Positions 1-10,057 of a stretch of 64,000 nt of DNA are shown here, in pieces (within the stretch, counting starts at the first letter, position 1; each line of letters begins with the position of its first letter). Source of the DNA: JBFMFR01 sp040752025. GTDB lineage: Bacteria > Chloroflexota > Anaerolineae > Anaerolineales > UBA4823. The notes below the pieces were generated by a model. It was not told the DNA's origin. It did no database searches and saw only the letters and a list, made by a program, of their open reading frames with translations. The position numbers and the translations under genes are program-made. The DNA lies in NCBI GenBank assembly GCA_040752025.1, contig JBFMFR010000012.1:1-64000 (forward strand), given 5' to 3'.

Positions 1-82
1 CCTCCTGCAAGCGGGCAACTTCGGCCTCGAGAAAGCCCAGTTGTTTGAGCAAGACTTCTATTTCCAACGCTTGTTCAGCCAT
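1..82 (-). CDS. Hypothetical protein, N-terminal fragment cut by window edge
   Basis: An ATG on the minus strand at 82 opens a frame that runs without a stop to the window edge, giving about 27 residues. The visible part (starting MAEQALEIEVLL) is Leu/Glu-rich with heptad-like spacing, so it may begin a short coiled coil or helical protein. It diverges from the response regulator that starts at 315. I do not recognise a family, and the rest of the gene lies outside the window. Nothing else coding is seen between 83 and 314. Confidence 0.5.
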   Translation of the reverse strand, partial: MAEQALEIEVLLKQLGFLEAEVARLQE

Positions 83-173
83 GCTTATAGTTTAGCAAAT
101 TTCTGGTAAGATGGGTAGGTAGTTACCTAAATTTATTGTAATCCCATAAATCTTTCCATAAACTATTCATTAC

Positions 174-203
174 TTGCCCAATGATGTGGTATCATGTTAA
201 TAT
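174..203 (+). promoter_or_regulatory. Candidate sigma70-type promoter for the response regulator
   Basis: TTGCCC (174-179) and TAATAT (198-203) are 18 nt apart, in an AT-rich stretch about 110 nt ahead of the response-regulator start at 315. It fits the housekeeping consensus only moderately and could be chance. Confidence 0.35.
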
Positions 204-314
204 GATGTGCTCCATCAGTACATTCGAACGCGCTCATCATCTATTCATGGACTCGGTCCACCTTATTTCCAAACCGGGGAGCATTTTTCATATCTCCACT
301 TTGGGGAGGCCACA

Positions 315-1208
315 ATGGGTAAAGCCCGATTGCTGATCGTAGAAGACGACATTGACATATCCAACATGCTGCGCATCTATTTCTCGGGTCAGAACTACGA
401 AGTGGATACCGCGCTACGCGGCTCCGACGCCCTCGAGAAGACCCGCCAGAACCTGCCACACCTCATTGTCCTGGATATCATGCTGCCAGATATCGACGGC
501 TTCGAAGTTTGCCGGATTCTGCGCACCAACACCCGCACCAGCCATGTGCCGATCATCTTTCTGACGCAAAAGGATGAGCGCAGCGACAAACTCCAGGGCC
601 TGGAGCTGGGCGCAGACGACTACATCACCAAGCCCTTCGATATCGAAGAGCTCAAGCTGCGCGTCCAGCGCGCCATCGCCCGCTCTGAGCAGCAATCCCT
701 CACCGACCCACGCTCCGGCCTGCCCTCCGGACGCCTGATCGAAGAACAATTGCGGCGCATCATTCGCATGGATGGCTGGTCGTTCATGGATATCCGCATC
801 AAGAATTATGAACCGTTCAAGGATGTCTATGGTTTCGTGGCTGGCGATGACCTGTTGCGCTTTGCGGCGATGCTGTTGGGTGAAGTTGTTGATGAATTTG
901 GTACGCTGAACGATTTCATCGGCCACGCGGGCGGAGATAACTTCGTGATTATCACCACCGAACAGGCCTCCACCAATATCTTCAAGCGCATCAAAGAGCG
1001 CTTCGATGAAGAAGTGCTCTCGCATTACAGCTTCATGGATCGAGAGCAAGGTTATGTCGTTACAGCCGGGCCAGATGGGAAAGAAACAAGAGTCGACTTA
1101 ATGACCCTGGCCGTCGGCGAAGTGTCGCCTTCTAAGCATGATTTTGCCGACATTCGTGAGATTACTGAACTGGCCGCCGAAGCCCGTCGACTGGCTTCGG
1201 GCGTCTAA
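315..1208 (+). CDS. Response regulator with receiver domain and degenerate GGDEF domain
   Basis: 297 residues. A receiver domain occupies about residues 5-120, with the acidic pair D11/D12, phosphoacceptor D54, T84 and K106 all present, so phosphorylation is expected. The second half (about 130-290) resembles a GGDEF domain, but its signature reads AGGDNF: the essential Glu of GG(D/E)EF is Asn. Diguanylate cyclase activity is therefore unlikely, and the domain may instead bind nucleotide or mediate protein contacts. The start was chosen at the ATG preceded by GGGGAGG (303-309); a longer frame from 207 lacks a ribosome binding site and adds residues outside the receiver fold. It sits 80 nt ahead of the giant histidine kinase, a likely partner. 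Confidence 0.9.
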   Translation: MGKARLLIVEDDIDISNMLRIYFSGQNYEVDTALRGSDALEKTRQNLPHLIVLDIMLPDIDGFEVCRILRTNTRTSHVPIIFLTQKDERSDKLQGLELGADDYITKPFDIEELKLRVQRAIARSEQQSLTDPRSGLPSGRLIEEQLRRIIRMDGWSFMDIRIKNYEPFKDVYGFVAGDDLLRFAAMLLGEVVDEFGTLNDFIGHAGGDNFVIITTEQASTNIFKRIKERFDEEVLSHYSFMDREQGYVVTAGPDGKETRVDLMTLAVGEVSPSKHDFADIREITELAAEARRLASGV

Positions 1209-1288
1209 ACCGGAGCTTCTGGGCACAGCCCACAGGCAGCCATGCTGGTCCAGCATCACCGGGTAAAGCGCAGAAATGGTTTATAGGT

Positions 1289-4200
1289 ATGTCTGATCTG
1301 AGTCCGATCGTTCTGGGAATGATCTTGCTCATCCTGGGAGTAGGACTGATGTTCCTCGTCCTGGCGCTGGTGCGCGTCGCACCCAGGCTGCGCATTCTGA
1401 CCCGGCTGCCCATTTCCCTACCTCCTGCTCCAGCTAATCTTCAAATCGCCAGCCATAATGAGGCTGTACTGCTGATCCAGACCGGCGGGCGCGTGGTGTA
1501 CATCAACCAACCCGCCCGAGAAATGTTCAATCTCTGGGAAGAAGAGCCTAACCTGGAAAGCCTGGCGCGGCGAGCGCGCCCCAGCGAAGCCTTCCTCACC
1601 CTGTGCGCCACGCAGGGGCGAGCGCGCTTCTCGCTCAATGGGCGCTTTGTTGAAGGTATTTCCTATTTTACTGCCATCTCTCCGACGCCCAAACGCTCTG
1701 GAAACGGGAACAAATTCTTTGGCGCACAGTCCATCTCCGACCCCACCAACAGCGCCATGCTGATTTGCCTGCGCCGGCCCCAGTTGCTCGTCGACAGCAA
1801 TGGTTTGCTGGGTCAGGCATCCGCCCAGGCGCAAACGGGTAGCGCCACAAGCGATACGGTTATCTCCAACCAGGCTTTCAGCATCTTCGCTGAATTGAGC
1901 CAATCCATGGCCTCCAGCCTGGATCTCGAGGCTACATTGACTACCATCCTGGAAGGGATCGAGCGCCTAATCCCCTCCGACATCCTCGAAATTACCATCT
2001 GGGACTCGTCTGAAACCACACCGCAGCACCAGAGCCTGCTCCCCTATCGCCTGGTGGGGATCGCCGGTGTAGATCGCCACCTGGAAAAAGGTTCAGAGCG
2101 CTACCAGGCTAACGTTGGCTACTCTGGCTACCTGATCACCACCCGCAAACCCCTGCTGGTCCGAGATGTGGCTACTTTCCGCCAGGCGCGCCCCGCCCTG
2201 GATCGCCAGCGCTACCCCTTCCAGTCCTTCATCGGCCTGCCTATGCTGGTCGGTGGGGAATTGATCGGCACGCTCGAGCTGGCCTCGCTCGCCAAGGACA
2301 ATTACACCGAAAAGGACCTGGATGTGCTCAAGTTGCTGGCTGGCCAGGCCGGCGTGGCGGTCAAGAACGCCCTCTTATATCAGGAGGAGCAGTTGCGTGT
2401 CACCGAGATGGCCGGCCTGGCCACCCTGGCACAGGCAGTCAGCGCCATTCGTGACCCGCAAGATCTATACAACCACCTGGTAGAAAGCATCTTGCCACTC
2501 ATCGATGCCGAGATGCTGGGCTTCCTGGTGTATGATGAAAACCGGCGCGTCCTGCAAGGGCAAAACCCCTTCCACGGCATCCCAGCCAACGTGGTCGAGT
2601 GGTACCAGACCACCATCCAGCCTGGCAGTCCGGCAGAAGCTATCTGGCACAGCGCCGAAGTGATTATCTCAACCAACGCGCCAGAAGACCCGCGCCTGCA
2701 GGCGATGGAACTGCATCACCTGGCGCAGACAGCTGGCATCCGCCATAACGTACTCGTTCCACTCACTACCGGTGGGCGTATGTTGGGATATCTGCAAATC
2801 GCCAACAAGAGCGACGGCTCGAGTTTCGACCGCAGCGACTTGCGCCTTTTATCCATCATCGCCGGCCAGGCCGCGCCGATTATCGAGAATGCCACCCTGG
2901 TCCAGGAATCGCGCCACCGCGCTCAGCGCGCTGAAACGCTGCGGCGCATTGCCAGCCTGACCAGTTCATCGGCTACCGTAGATGAAATTCTCAAGTTCTC
3001 ACTCCTGGATCTGGCCAGGCTGCTGCAAGCCGATATTGCTACCATTTTCCTGCTGGATGAAAGCCGCGGCGAATTATACATCCACAAACCATCCATCTTT
3101 GGCATCGCGCCCGATCTGGCTAATCGCCTGGGACATATCCCCATCGATGATCCACAATTCCCCTTCACGGTTACAGGCAGCAAGCGCCAATTCATCGCCC
3201 AGGACCTGGCTGCAAACGAGGAAATCCTACCGCTTTACAGGCCACTTGCCGAGGAGCTGAAAGTCCGCTCCGCTATCGATATCCCCCTGGTAGTGCGCGA
3301 GCGCGGCATCGGCGAGATCATCATTGGTAGTTTCCGCCCTAATTTCTTCGCCCAGGGTGATATCCAAACCTCCGCCACCGCCGCCGGGCAGTTAGCCGTG
3401 GCCATCGAACAGGCGGCGCTTTACTCGCAGACAGATCAAAGCCTGCGACAGCGCGTGGAACAGCTTACCGCGCTGACCCGTATCAGCCGCGAACTCAACA
3501 CCACACTGCAACTCGAACCACTCTTGCAGCGCGTCTACAACGAGGCCATTCGCACCACCCGTGCCGATTGCGGCACCATCCTGCTTCTGGATCCTGATGC
3601 CGTGCGAGCGGATGGCGATGGTCGCCCGCAGCCGGTTGACTCACCCGCGAAGCGTTCCTCCGACAGCAGCGAGCGGCGCGGCCAACCCATCACTCTGTTC
3701 ATTGGAGATGATCCCGGGAACAAGCTGCACCCCCTGGAATTGCAAGTGCTCCAGAATGGGGAATCGATCATCGTTGAAGATTTCGAACAGATGCCGCCGG
3801 AGGATGGCGATCAAAGCCCTCACGCCTCCATGCAGCCAGCCCACCCGGGCATTCAGTCTGCCCTGATTGTGCCGATCGCTTACCAGGGACAGATTGCCGG
3901 GCTGATCCACCTGCACGCCAGGGCTCCCGGCCGTTTCGGGCCCACCGAGCGCGAAATCAGCGAATCCCTGGCCATCCAGGCCGCGATTGCCCTGGGCAAC
4001 ACGCAGCGCTACCAGGAGCAGAAAAGTCGCAGCGAGTTGCTCAACCGCCGCGTTGAAACGCTTTCCAAGCTTTTCGAGGTGTCCGAAGTATTGCAGGCCG
4101 AGCAGCCCCTGGAACACGCCCTGGAAGCCATCGCTTACGCCATCCAGGCCTCCACCCCCTTCGATGTGGTCCTGGTAAGCGTATTCCAGCCCCAGGCCAA

Positions 4201-7200
4201 CCAGTTGCTGCGCGTCACCAGCGCTGGCATCCCGCTGGTTACTATGGCCGAACTGCGCGCCCGCCCACAACCCTGGGGCAGCATCCAGACTCTCCTGCAA
4301 GACACTTTCCGCATGGGACGGGTCTACTTCATCCCCAGCGAACAATCTGGCGTTTTCCCCGCTGACCTGCATAGAATTACACTTTCGCAAAGCGAGCCAG
4401 TCGACGAAATATACGCCTGGCATCCCAACGATATCCTCTTCATGCCCCTGTTTGGATCAGAGAACGAACCTCTGGGCCTGATCAGCGTCGACTCGCCGCG
4501 CAACAGCCAGCGGCCTGACCGGCCGACCGTTGAAACCCTGGAAATCTTCGGCAGCCAGGCCGCCTTGATCATCGAGTCGCGCCAGAAACTACACGTACTG
4601 CGCTCGCAGGTAGATGAGATGGACGAGCAACTGACGTTGGCAAAGGCCTCGGCCGAAGAAGCCCAACGCCATTTGCCCGGGCTGCTGCACAAGGACCTGG
4701 AGCAAACTCTGTCGATCCAGCAACTGGTGCAGCACACGCGGCGCATCAACGCCGGCCTGGAAATCATCGAGATCGTCAGCCAGAAAGCCACTCGTTGGAC
4801 AGAGGACATCCGCTCTGAGGTGCTCAAGACGCTCAGCCAGGAGACACTGGCGCGCATGGACTTCGATGTAGTGCTGATCGCCGAGATCAGTCAAGGCGTT
4901 TTGCAATTATCGCATGTCATTGGCAATATCCCGGCAGGCGTCAACCCCAAGGCCCTCTTAGGCCAGCGCAACCCATTACGCTACAGCCTGCAAAGGGCTG
5001 AGAAAGGGCAGGCGGCAGAAAGTGAACTGCTCCTGGTTGCGGACCTGGAAGCGTCTCCAGATTGGAACAACGCTCCTCTGCTGCGCGCCCTGGAAGCCCG
5101 CAGCTTCATCTGCCTCCCAATCAGTAATCAAGTCAGCCTGTTGGCCGTCAATAAGATGCCCACCGCACCATTCACTGGCGACGACCACCAGCTTTTCACG
5201 CTGATGACCCGCCAGGTCAGCGTCGCTTTGCAAAACATCGACCTGCTGGAAGAAACCACGCGCCGCTTGCAAGAAGTGAACCTGTTGCTCAACTTCAGCC
5301 GCCAGCTTGGCAGCCTGGACCCGATCAGCATCCTGCAAAACCTGGTGGAGACGGCGCTCTCCGTGGTGCCGGCCGCCCAGGCTGGCATGGTCGTGCTCTG
5401 GGACGCGCAGCAGGCCAGGTTGGTGTCCCAGGTAGCGTCTGGATACGCGGACGATGAGAGCCTGCTAAAAATAACCTACCTGGAAGGCGAGGGGCTGCCA
5501 GGGCAAACTTTCGTGCAGCGCAAGGCCGTTCGCATCGACGAAATCGACTTTGCCCGGCATTACAACCTGTCGCCCGAGAACTTGCTTCGCTACCGGGATG
5601 CCACCGGTGGGAAATTGCCCGTCTCCTGCCTGGCAGTGCCGATCATGGCTGGCGCGGCGAAAACCGACACAGGCAGGCTGGTGCAAGACGAGACGCGCGC
5701 CATCCCGCTGGGGGCGCTGGTCATCGACAACGCCCAAACTACCTCGGCTTTCAGCGACGACGACCTGGCCGTGATCACCTCGTTGGCCCAGCAAACTGCT
5801 CTGACCCTGGAAAATGCCCGCCTTTACCAGGCCTCTGAGCATCGCTCGGACCAGTTGCAAGCCCTGACCGATGTAGCCACGACGGTCACATCCAGCCTGC
5901 AGCCCGAGGAGTTGGTCAGCACTCTCCTGGACCAATTGCAGGCGATTCTGCCCTACGACACCGGCACGCTGTGGCTGCGCCAGACCGAAGCTATGGGCCT
6001 TGCGAGCTCATCTCCACGCGAACGTGCTGTGGACCGCCTGAGGGTGAGCGCGGCGCGCGGCTTCGAAGACAGCGACCAGCGCATTGGCCTGGTCGTAGAC
6101 GTCCAAGACAGCGCCCTGATGACAGAAATGATCAACACGGGCAAGCCGATCTGGGTAGGCAACGTGCTGGAAGACCCGCGCTTTGGAGCCCTTTCTCTGC
6201 AAGAGGAAGTTGAGGCGGCAGCCGCTTTCAAGTATCTTTCCTGGCTGGGCATCCCCTTGATTACCGGCGGTAAAGTGGTGGGTGTCATCGCCCTGGAAAA
6301 GACCGAAGCGCATTTTTACACGCCTGACGATATCCAGTTGGTGACCACCTTCGCTGGGCAAGCAGCCGTGGGCCTGGAAAACGCCAGGCTGTACCAGGAA
6401 AGCGTGCGGCGCGCCCAGGAGTTGGACCAGCGCTCGCAGACGCTGACCGTACTCAACCGCCTGTCCAGTGAATTGAGCAGTTCCCTGAACGCTCAGCGCA
6501 TCCTGGAAGTGTCCATCCAGGAATTTGCCGAGATCATCCCTTGCTCGTCTGTTTCGGTGCTTTCGTTCGGCATCGATATCGCAGAAGAAATCCTGATGGG
6601 CGACTACTCCGGCCTCACAGAGGCGCTCGAAGAACCTTTGCCCAGCCAGGCGGTGCTGCAAGCAGAATACAGTTCTTCGAGCATCGATTCGGGCTTCCCA
6701 TACCCGCCCGGCTCTCTGCTGCCCGAAACGCCATTGCTCGAACGCCTGCGCGAATCTCAGGGCATCTTCAGCAGCGATGATGTCACTCAAGAATCAGAAC
6801 TGCTGCCGCTGCAAGATTTCCTGGCGCGTTATCACACCCACTCGCTGCTGATTGTACCGCTCTCCAGCGGCGCAGAACTCTCTGCCGAGGCTGTTTCGGA
6901 GGGCGAAGGCGCGGCAGAGTTCTCAAGGCAGCACGCCTTCCAGGGTTTGCTGCTGGCGCATAATGACCAGCCTTACCATTATCACTCTGAAGAGTTCGAG
7001 CTGGCGCGCACCATCAGCAACCAGATCGCCATTGCTCTGCAAAACGCCCAGCTTTACGAAGAAACGCGCAGCCTGACCAGCGACCTGGAGATCAGAGTGC
7101 AGCAACGCACCTTCGAACTCACGCGTGAACAGCAGCGCGTCGAAACCCTGCTGCGCATCATCACCGAGCTTTCTGCCAGCCTGGACCTGGATCAGGTGTT

Positions 7201-8797
7201 GAACAGCACCCTGCAGGTGCTCAGCGAATACGTGGATGCCAGCCAGATTGTCATCCTTATTGCCCGCCCGGGTGAACGGAATCTGCATCGCCTGGCATCT
7301 TTCGGCTACCCAACCGAAGTGAAATCCGAAGGTCCGAAGACTCCTTTGCAAATGAACCAGGGATTGGCCGGCTGGATCATCACGCAACGCCAATCGGTGC
7401 TGATCGATGATGTGCTGGAGGATGAGCGCTGGATCACACTATCCTACGGCGAAAAAACCTGGGATCAGGCTCCCTCCCATCACAGCGCCATGGGCGTGCC
7501 TTTGATGAGCGGCGCCGAGGCCTTGGGTTGCCTGCTGCTGTTCCATCCCGCCTTAGCGCATTTCTCAATGGATCAGCTCGACCTGGTGCAGGCTGCCGCC
7601 AACCAGGTGGCCATTGCCGTCAACAATTCCGAGCTTTACCGCCTCATCCGGGATCAGGCAGAAGACCTGGGAACCATGCTGCGCAGCCAGCAGGTTGAAA
7701 CCAGCCGCTCCAAGGCCATCCTGGAAGCTGTGGCTGATGGCGTGCTCGTTACCGATGCTAACCGCCAGATCACGCTATTCAACGAGTCGGCTGAGAAAAT
7801 CCTCGGTCTGGATCGCTCGCAGGTATTGGGCAAATCCCTGGAGCAGTTCATCGGCCTGTTCGGACGCGCCGCCAAGAGCTGGATGGGAACCATCACCACC
7901 TGGTCGCAAGACGCCAATACTTACCAGGCTGGCGACACCTACCTGGAACGCATCACCCTCGAGGACGCCAAGGTGATCTCGGTGCACCTCTCGCCAGTTA
8001 TCCTGCGCAGCGACTTCCTGGGCACCGTTTCAATCTTCCAGGATATCACCCATCAGGTTGAGGTCGACCGGCTGAAGTCAGAGTTCGTCGCCACCGTCAG
8101 CCACGAACTGCGTACTCCGATGACCTCCATCAAGGGCTACGTTGAGATCCTGCTGATGGGCGCGGCCGGCAAGATGAGCGAACAGCAGGAACATTTCCTG
8201 CAAATCGTCAAATCCAACACTGAACGCCTGGCTGTGCTGGTCAACGATCTGTTGGATGTTTCCCAAATCGAGTCTGGGCGCATCACCCTCAAATTGCAGC
8301 CCATGGTCCTGGAAGAAGTTGTCACGCTTTCTATCACCGATTTGAGGCGCCGTTCCGAAGAGGAAAGCAAGCCCATCGCGATCGAGACCGACTTCCAGCC
8401 CAACCTGCCCCGGGTGAAAGGCGACCCAGATCGCATCCGCCAGGTGCTGGACAATCTGATCGACAATGCCTTCCAATACAACAGCCCGAACGGCAAAATC
8501 CTGATACGTGTGCGTCAAGTCGAAGATGAAGTGCAGATCGATGTTAAGGATTCCGGCATCGGCATCCATCCCTCTGACCTGTCCCGGGTCTTCGAGCGCT
8601 TCTTCCGCGGCGAAAACCCCCTGGTGCTGGGCGTTTCCGGCACCGGGCTGGGCCTATCGATCACCCAATACCTGGTAGAAATGCACCGCGGCCGCATTTG
8701 GGTTGAGAGCACCGGCATCCCCGGCGAGGGCTCGACCTTTTCATTCACATTACCGGTCTACAACCCTGGAGAAGACACCGATGCACTCCTCGCATAA
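1289..8797 (+). CDS. Giant multi-GAF sensor histidine kinase
   Basis: 2502 residues. One N-terminal membrane segment (about 8-32) is followed by a PAS-like region (about 45-120), then about ten GAF-like units starting near residues 193, 377, 548, 725, 922, 1146, 1331, 1523, 1718 and 1950. Each unit opens with a helix of the L-x-x-L/I-x-x-(S/T) type. A PAS domain (about 2144-2250), HisKA and HATPase_c follow. The phosphoacceptor is H2272 in VSHELRTP; the N box (DNLIDNA, near 2393) and G boxes (DSGIGI, GTGLGLSI) are intact, so it should be an active kinase. Most sensor kinases carry one to three GAF domains, so this array is exceptional. It lies between two receiver proteins, suggesting a phosphotransfer module integrating many cytoplasmic ligands. 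No GAF shows an obvious chromophore cysteine motif, so ligands are unknown. Confidence 0.93.
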   Translation: MSDLSPIVLGMILLILGVGLMFLVLALVRVAPRLRILTRLPISLPPAPANLQIASHNEAVLLIQTGGRVVYINQPAREMFNLWEEEPNLESLARRARPSEAFLTLCATQGRARFSLNGRFVEGISYFTAISPTPKRSGNGNKFFGAQSISDPTNSAMLICLRRPQLLVDSNGLLGQASAQAQTGSATSDTVISNQAFSIFAELSQSMASSLDLEATLTTILEGIERLIPSDILEITIWDSSETTPQHQSLLPYRLVGIAGVDRHLEKGSERYQANVGYSGYLITTRKPLLVRDVATFRQARPALDRQRYPFQSFIGLPMLVGGELIGTLELASLAKDNYTEKDLDVLKLLAGQAGVAVKNALLYQEEQLRVTEMAGLATLAQAVSAIRDPQDLYNHLVESILPLIDAEMLGFLVYDENRRVLQGQNPFHGIPANVVEWYQTTIQPGSPAEAIWHSAEVIISTNAPEDPRLQAMELHHLAQTAGIRHNVLVPLTTGGRMLGYLQIANKSDGSSFDRSDLRLLSIIAGQAAPIIENATLVQESRHRAQRAETLRRIASLTSSSATVDEILKFSLLDLARLLQADIATIFLLDESRGELYIHKPSIFGIAPDLANRLGHIPIDDPQFPFTVTGSKRQFIAQDLAANEEILPLYRPLAEELKVRSAIDIPLVVRERGIGEIIIGSFRPNFFAQGDIQTSATAAGQLAVAIEQAALYSQTDQSLRQRVEQLTALTRISRELNTTLQLEPLLQRVYNEAIRTTRADCGTILLLDPDAVRADGDGRPQPVDSPAKRSSDSSERRGQPITLFIGDDPGNKLHPLELQVLQNGESIIVEDFEQMPPEDGDQSPHASMQPAHPGIQSALIVPIAYQGQIAGLIHLHARAPGRFGPTEREISESLAIQAAIALGNTQRYQEQKSRSELLNRRVETLSKLFEVSEVLQAEQPLEHALEAIAYAIQASTPFDVVLVSVFQPQANQLLRVTSAGIPLVTMAELRARPQPWGSIQTLLQDTFRMGRVYFIPSEQSGVFPADLHRITLSQSEPVDEIYAWHPNDILFMPLFGSENEPLGLISVDSPRNSQRPDRPTVETLEIFGSQAALIIESRQKLHVLRSQVDEMDEQLTLAKASAEEAQRHLPGLLHKDLEQTLSIQQLVQHTRRINAGLEIIEIVSQKATRWTEDIRSEVLKTLSQETLARMDFDVVLIAEISQGVLQLSHVIGNIPAGVNPKALLGQRNPLRYSLQRAEKGQAAESELLLVADLEASPDWNNAPLLRALEARSFICLPISNQVSLLAVNKMPTAPFTGDDHQLFTLMTRQVSVALQNIDLLEETTRRLQEVNLLLNFSRQLGSLDPISILQNLVETALSVVPAAQAGMVVLWDAQQARLVSQVASGYADDESLLKITYLEGEGLPGQTFVQRKAVRIDEIDFARHYNLSPENLLRYRDATGGKLPVSCLAVPIMAGAAKTDTGRLVQDETRAIPLGALVIDNAQTTSAFSDDDLAVITSLAQQTALTLENARLYQASEHRSDQLQALTDVATTVTSSLQPEELVSTLLDQLQAILPYDTGTLWLRQTEAMGLASSSPRERAVDRLRVSAARGFEDSDQRIGLVVDVQDSALMTEMINTGKPIWVGNVLEDPRFGALSLQEEVEAAAAFKYLSWLGIPLITGGKVVGVIALEKTEAHFYTPDDIQLVTTFAGQAAVGLENARLYQESVRRAQELDQRSQTLTVLNRLSSELSSSLNAQRILEVSIQEFAEIIPCSSVSVLSFGIDIAEEILMGDYSGLTEALEEPLPSQAVLQAEYSSSSIDSGFPYPPGSLLPETPLLERLRESQGIFSSDDVTQESELLPLQDFLARYHTHSLLIVPLSSGAELSAEAVSEGEGAAEFSRQHAFQGLLLAHNDQPYHYHSEEFELARTISNQIAIALQNAQLYEETRSLTSDLEIRVQQRTFELTREQQRVETLLRIITELSASLDLDQVLNSTLQVLSEYVDASQIVILIARPGERNLHRLASFGYPTEVKSEGPKTPLQMNQGLAGWIITQRQSVLIDDVLEDERWITLSYGEKTWDQAPSHHSAMGVPLMSGAEALGCLLLFHPALAHFSMDQLDLVQAAANQVAIAVNNSELYRLIRDQAEDLGTMLRSQQVETSRSKAILEAVADGVLVTDANRQITLFNESAEKILGLDRSQVLGKSLEQFIGLFGRAAKSWMGTITTWSQDANTYQAGDTYLERITLEDAKVISVHLSPVILRSDFLGTVSIFQDITHQVEVDRLKSEFVATVSHELRTPMTSIKGYVEILLMGAAGKMSEQQEHFLQIVKSNTERLAVLVNDLLDVSQIESGRITLKLQPMVLEEVVTLSITDLRRRSEEESKPIAIETDFQPNLPRVKGDPDRIRQVLDNLIDNAFQYNSPNGKILIRVRQVEDEVQIDVKDSGIGIHPSDLSRVFERFFRGENPLVLGVSGTGLGLSITQYLVEMHRGRIWVESTGIPGEGSTFSFTLPVYNPGEDTDALLA

Positions 8798-8847
8798 ACT
8801 GGATGGCATGTATCCTGAAGTTCACAACACTGACTAAAAGAAGTGGT

Positions 8848-9219
8848 ATGGCAAGAATTTTAATCGCTGACGACGAAAGAGATATCCGAGATTTGATCAC
8901 CTTCACCTTGCGTTTTGCCGGGCATGAAGTCATCCCGACCACGAACGGTGAAGAGGCTTACCAGACGGCTCTGAAGGAAAAGCCCGACCTGATCTTGCTG
9001 GATGTGCGCATGCCGCGCATGACGGGTTACGAGGCCTGCGAGCAAATCAAAGCCAATTCAACCACCCAACACATCCCGGTAGTCTTCCTGTCTGCTAAGG
9101 GACAGGAGACCGAAGTAAGAACCGGGTTAGACGCTGGCGCCGAAGAATATATTCTAAAACCCTTCTCGCCAGATCAACTGACAGAACGGATCAAAGTAAT
9201 TTTAGGCAGGAAGAAATAG
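8848..9219 (+). CDS. CheY-like single-domain response regulator
   Basis: 123 residues consisting only of a receiver domain. The acidic pocket D8/D9, phosphoacceptor D52, S82 and K104 (in LKPF) are all present. There is no output domain, so signalling must go through protein contact or phosphorelay. It starts 50 nt after the giant kinase stops, and the kinase is the probable phosphodonor. The ATG at 8848 begins the receiver fold directly; an upstream in-frame ATG (8803) would add a tail unlike the family. Confidence 0.92.
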   Translation: MARILIADDERDIRDLITFTLRFAGHEVIPTTNGEEAYQTALKEKPDLILLDVRMPRMTGYEACEQIKANSTTQHIPVVFLSAKGQETEVRTGLDAGAEEYILKPFSPDQLTERIKVILGRKK

Positions 9220-9256
9220 CCAGAACGATTTTCGCCTTCTTTCGCAGAGAGAGACC

Positions 9257-10048
9257 ATGAGCGTCGTTATCTTGCAGGAAGAAATAGTACACTACGAAGT
9301 CCTGGGACGCGGCAGGCCATTGATCTTCTTACATGGCTGGGTCGGTTCCTGGCGCTATTGGATTCCGGCAATGCAGGCTGCCTCCATCTCTTTCCGCACC
9401 TACGCCATTGACATGTGGGGCTTTGGCGATACAGCCAAGTTGTCCGACCATTACACGCTCGAACAACAGGTTAACTTGCTCGACCTGTTCTTGCAAGAAA
9501 TGGGGATTGGCAAGATCGCTCTAATCGGGCATGGACTGGGCGCCATCGTGGCTATGATGTACGCTTACCGGTACAAACGCCAGGTGGATCGCCTCATGGC
9601 AATCTGCCTGCCGAATGGGGAGCACACGGTCAATACTCGCATGTATAATACTGCCCCCAACGAATTGGCTGAATGGTTGTTGAACCGTACATCGGATAGC
9701 GACGCGGCGCGCATCGAAGCGCCTAAAACCGACCAGCGCGCCATCCAATCCTCGATCGACAACCTGGAAGCCATCGACCTGACCAGCATCTCCCAGAACC
9801 TGGACACGCCTTGCCTGCTGGTATACGGCCAGAACGACCCGGTCCTGGAAGCCTCCATAACCACAGACCTTTCAGCAACACTGCCAGAATACATCCACCA
9901 CATCACCTTCGAACAATCCGGCCACTTCCCCATGTTGGATGAGCCCAACAAGTTCAACCGGCTGGTGGCCGATTTCCTCTCCCTGACTTCGGGAATCAGC
10001 CCACGCCAGCTTCAACTCAAAGAAGAGTGGAAGCGGCGCGTTCGTTAA
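9257..10048 (+). CDS. Alpha/beta hydrolase-fold protein with Gly at the nucleophile position
   Basis: 263 residues with the usual order of alpha/beta hydrolase features. The oxyanion-side HGW is at residues 26-28, the nucleophile elbow at 91-95, a catalytic-type Asp at D194 (NDP) and a His at H223 (SGHFPML). The elbow reads G-H-G-L-G: residue 93, where Ser, Cys or Asp should be, is encoded by GGA (9533-9535). The acid and His are retained. It may be non-catalytic (ligand sensing, as in other degenerate family members) or may use another nucleophile. A purine-rich GAGAGAGA precedes the ATG. It lies 37 nt after the CheY-like gene and probably shares its transcript. Confidence 0.85.
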   Translation: MSVVILQEEIVHYEVLGRGRPLIFLHGWVGSWRYWIPAMQAASISFRTYAIDMWGFGDTAKLSDHYTLEQQVNLLDLFLQEMGIGKIALIGHGLGAIVAMMYAYRYKRQVDRLMAICLPNGEHTVNTRMYNTAPNELAEWLLNRTSDSDAARIEAPKTDQRAIQSSIDNLEAIDLTSISQNLDTPCLLVYGQNDPVLEASITTDLSATLPEYIHHITFEQSGHFPMLDEPNKFNRLVADFLSLTSGISPRQLQLKEEWKRRVR

Positions 10049-10057
10049 CAAACCTCT

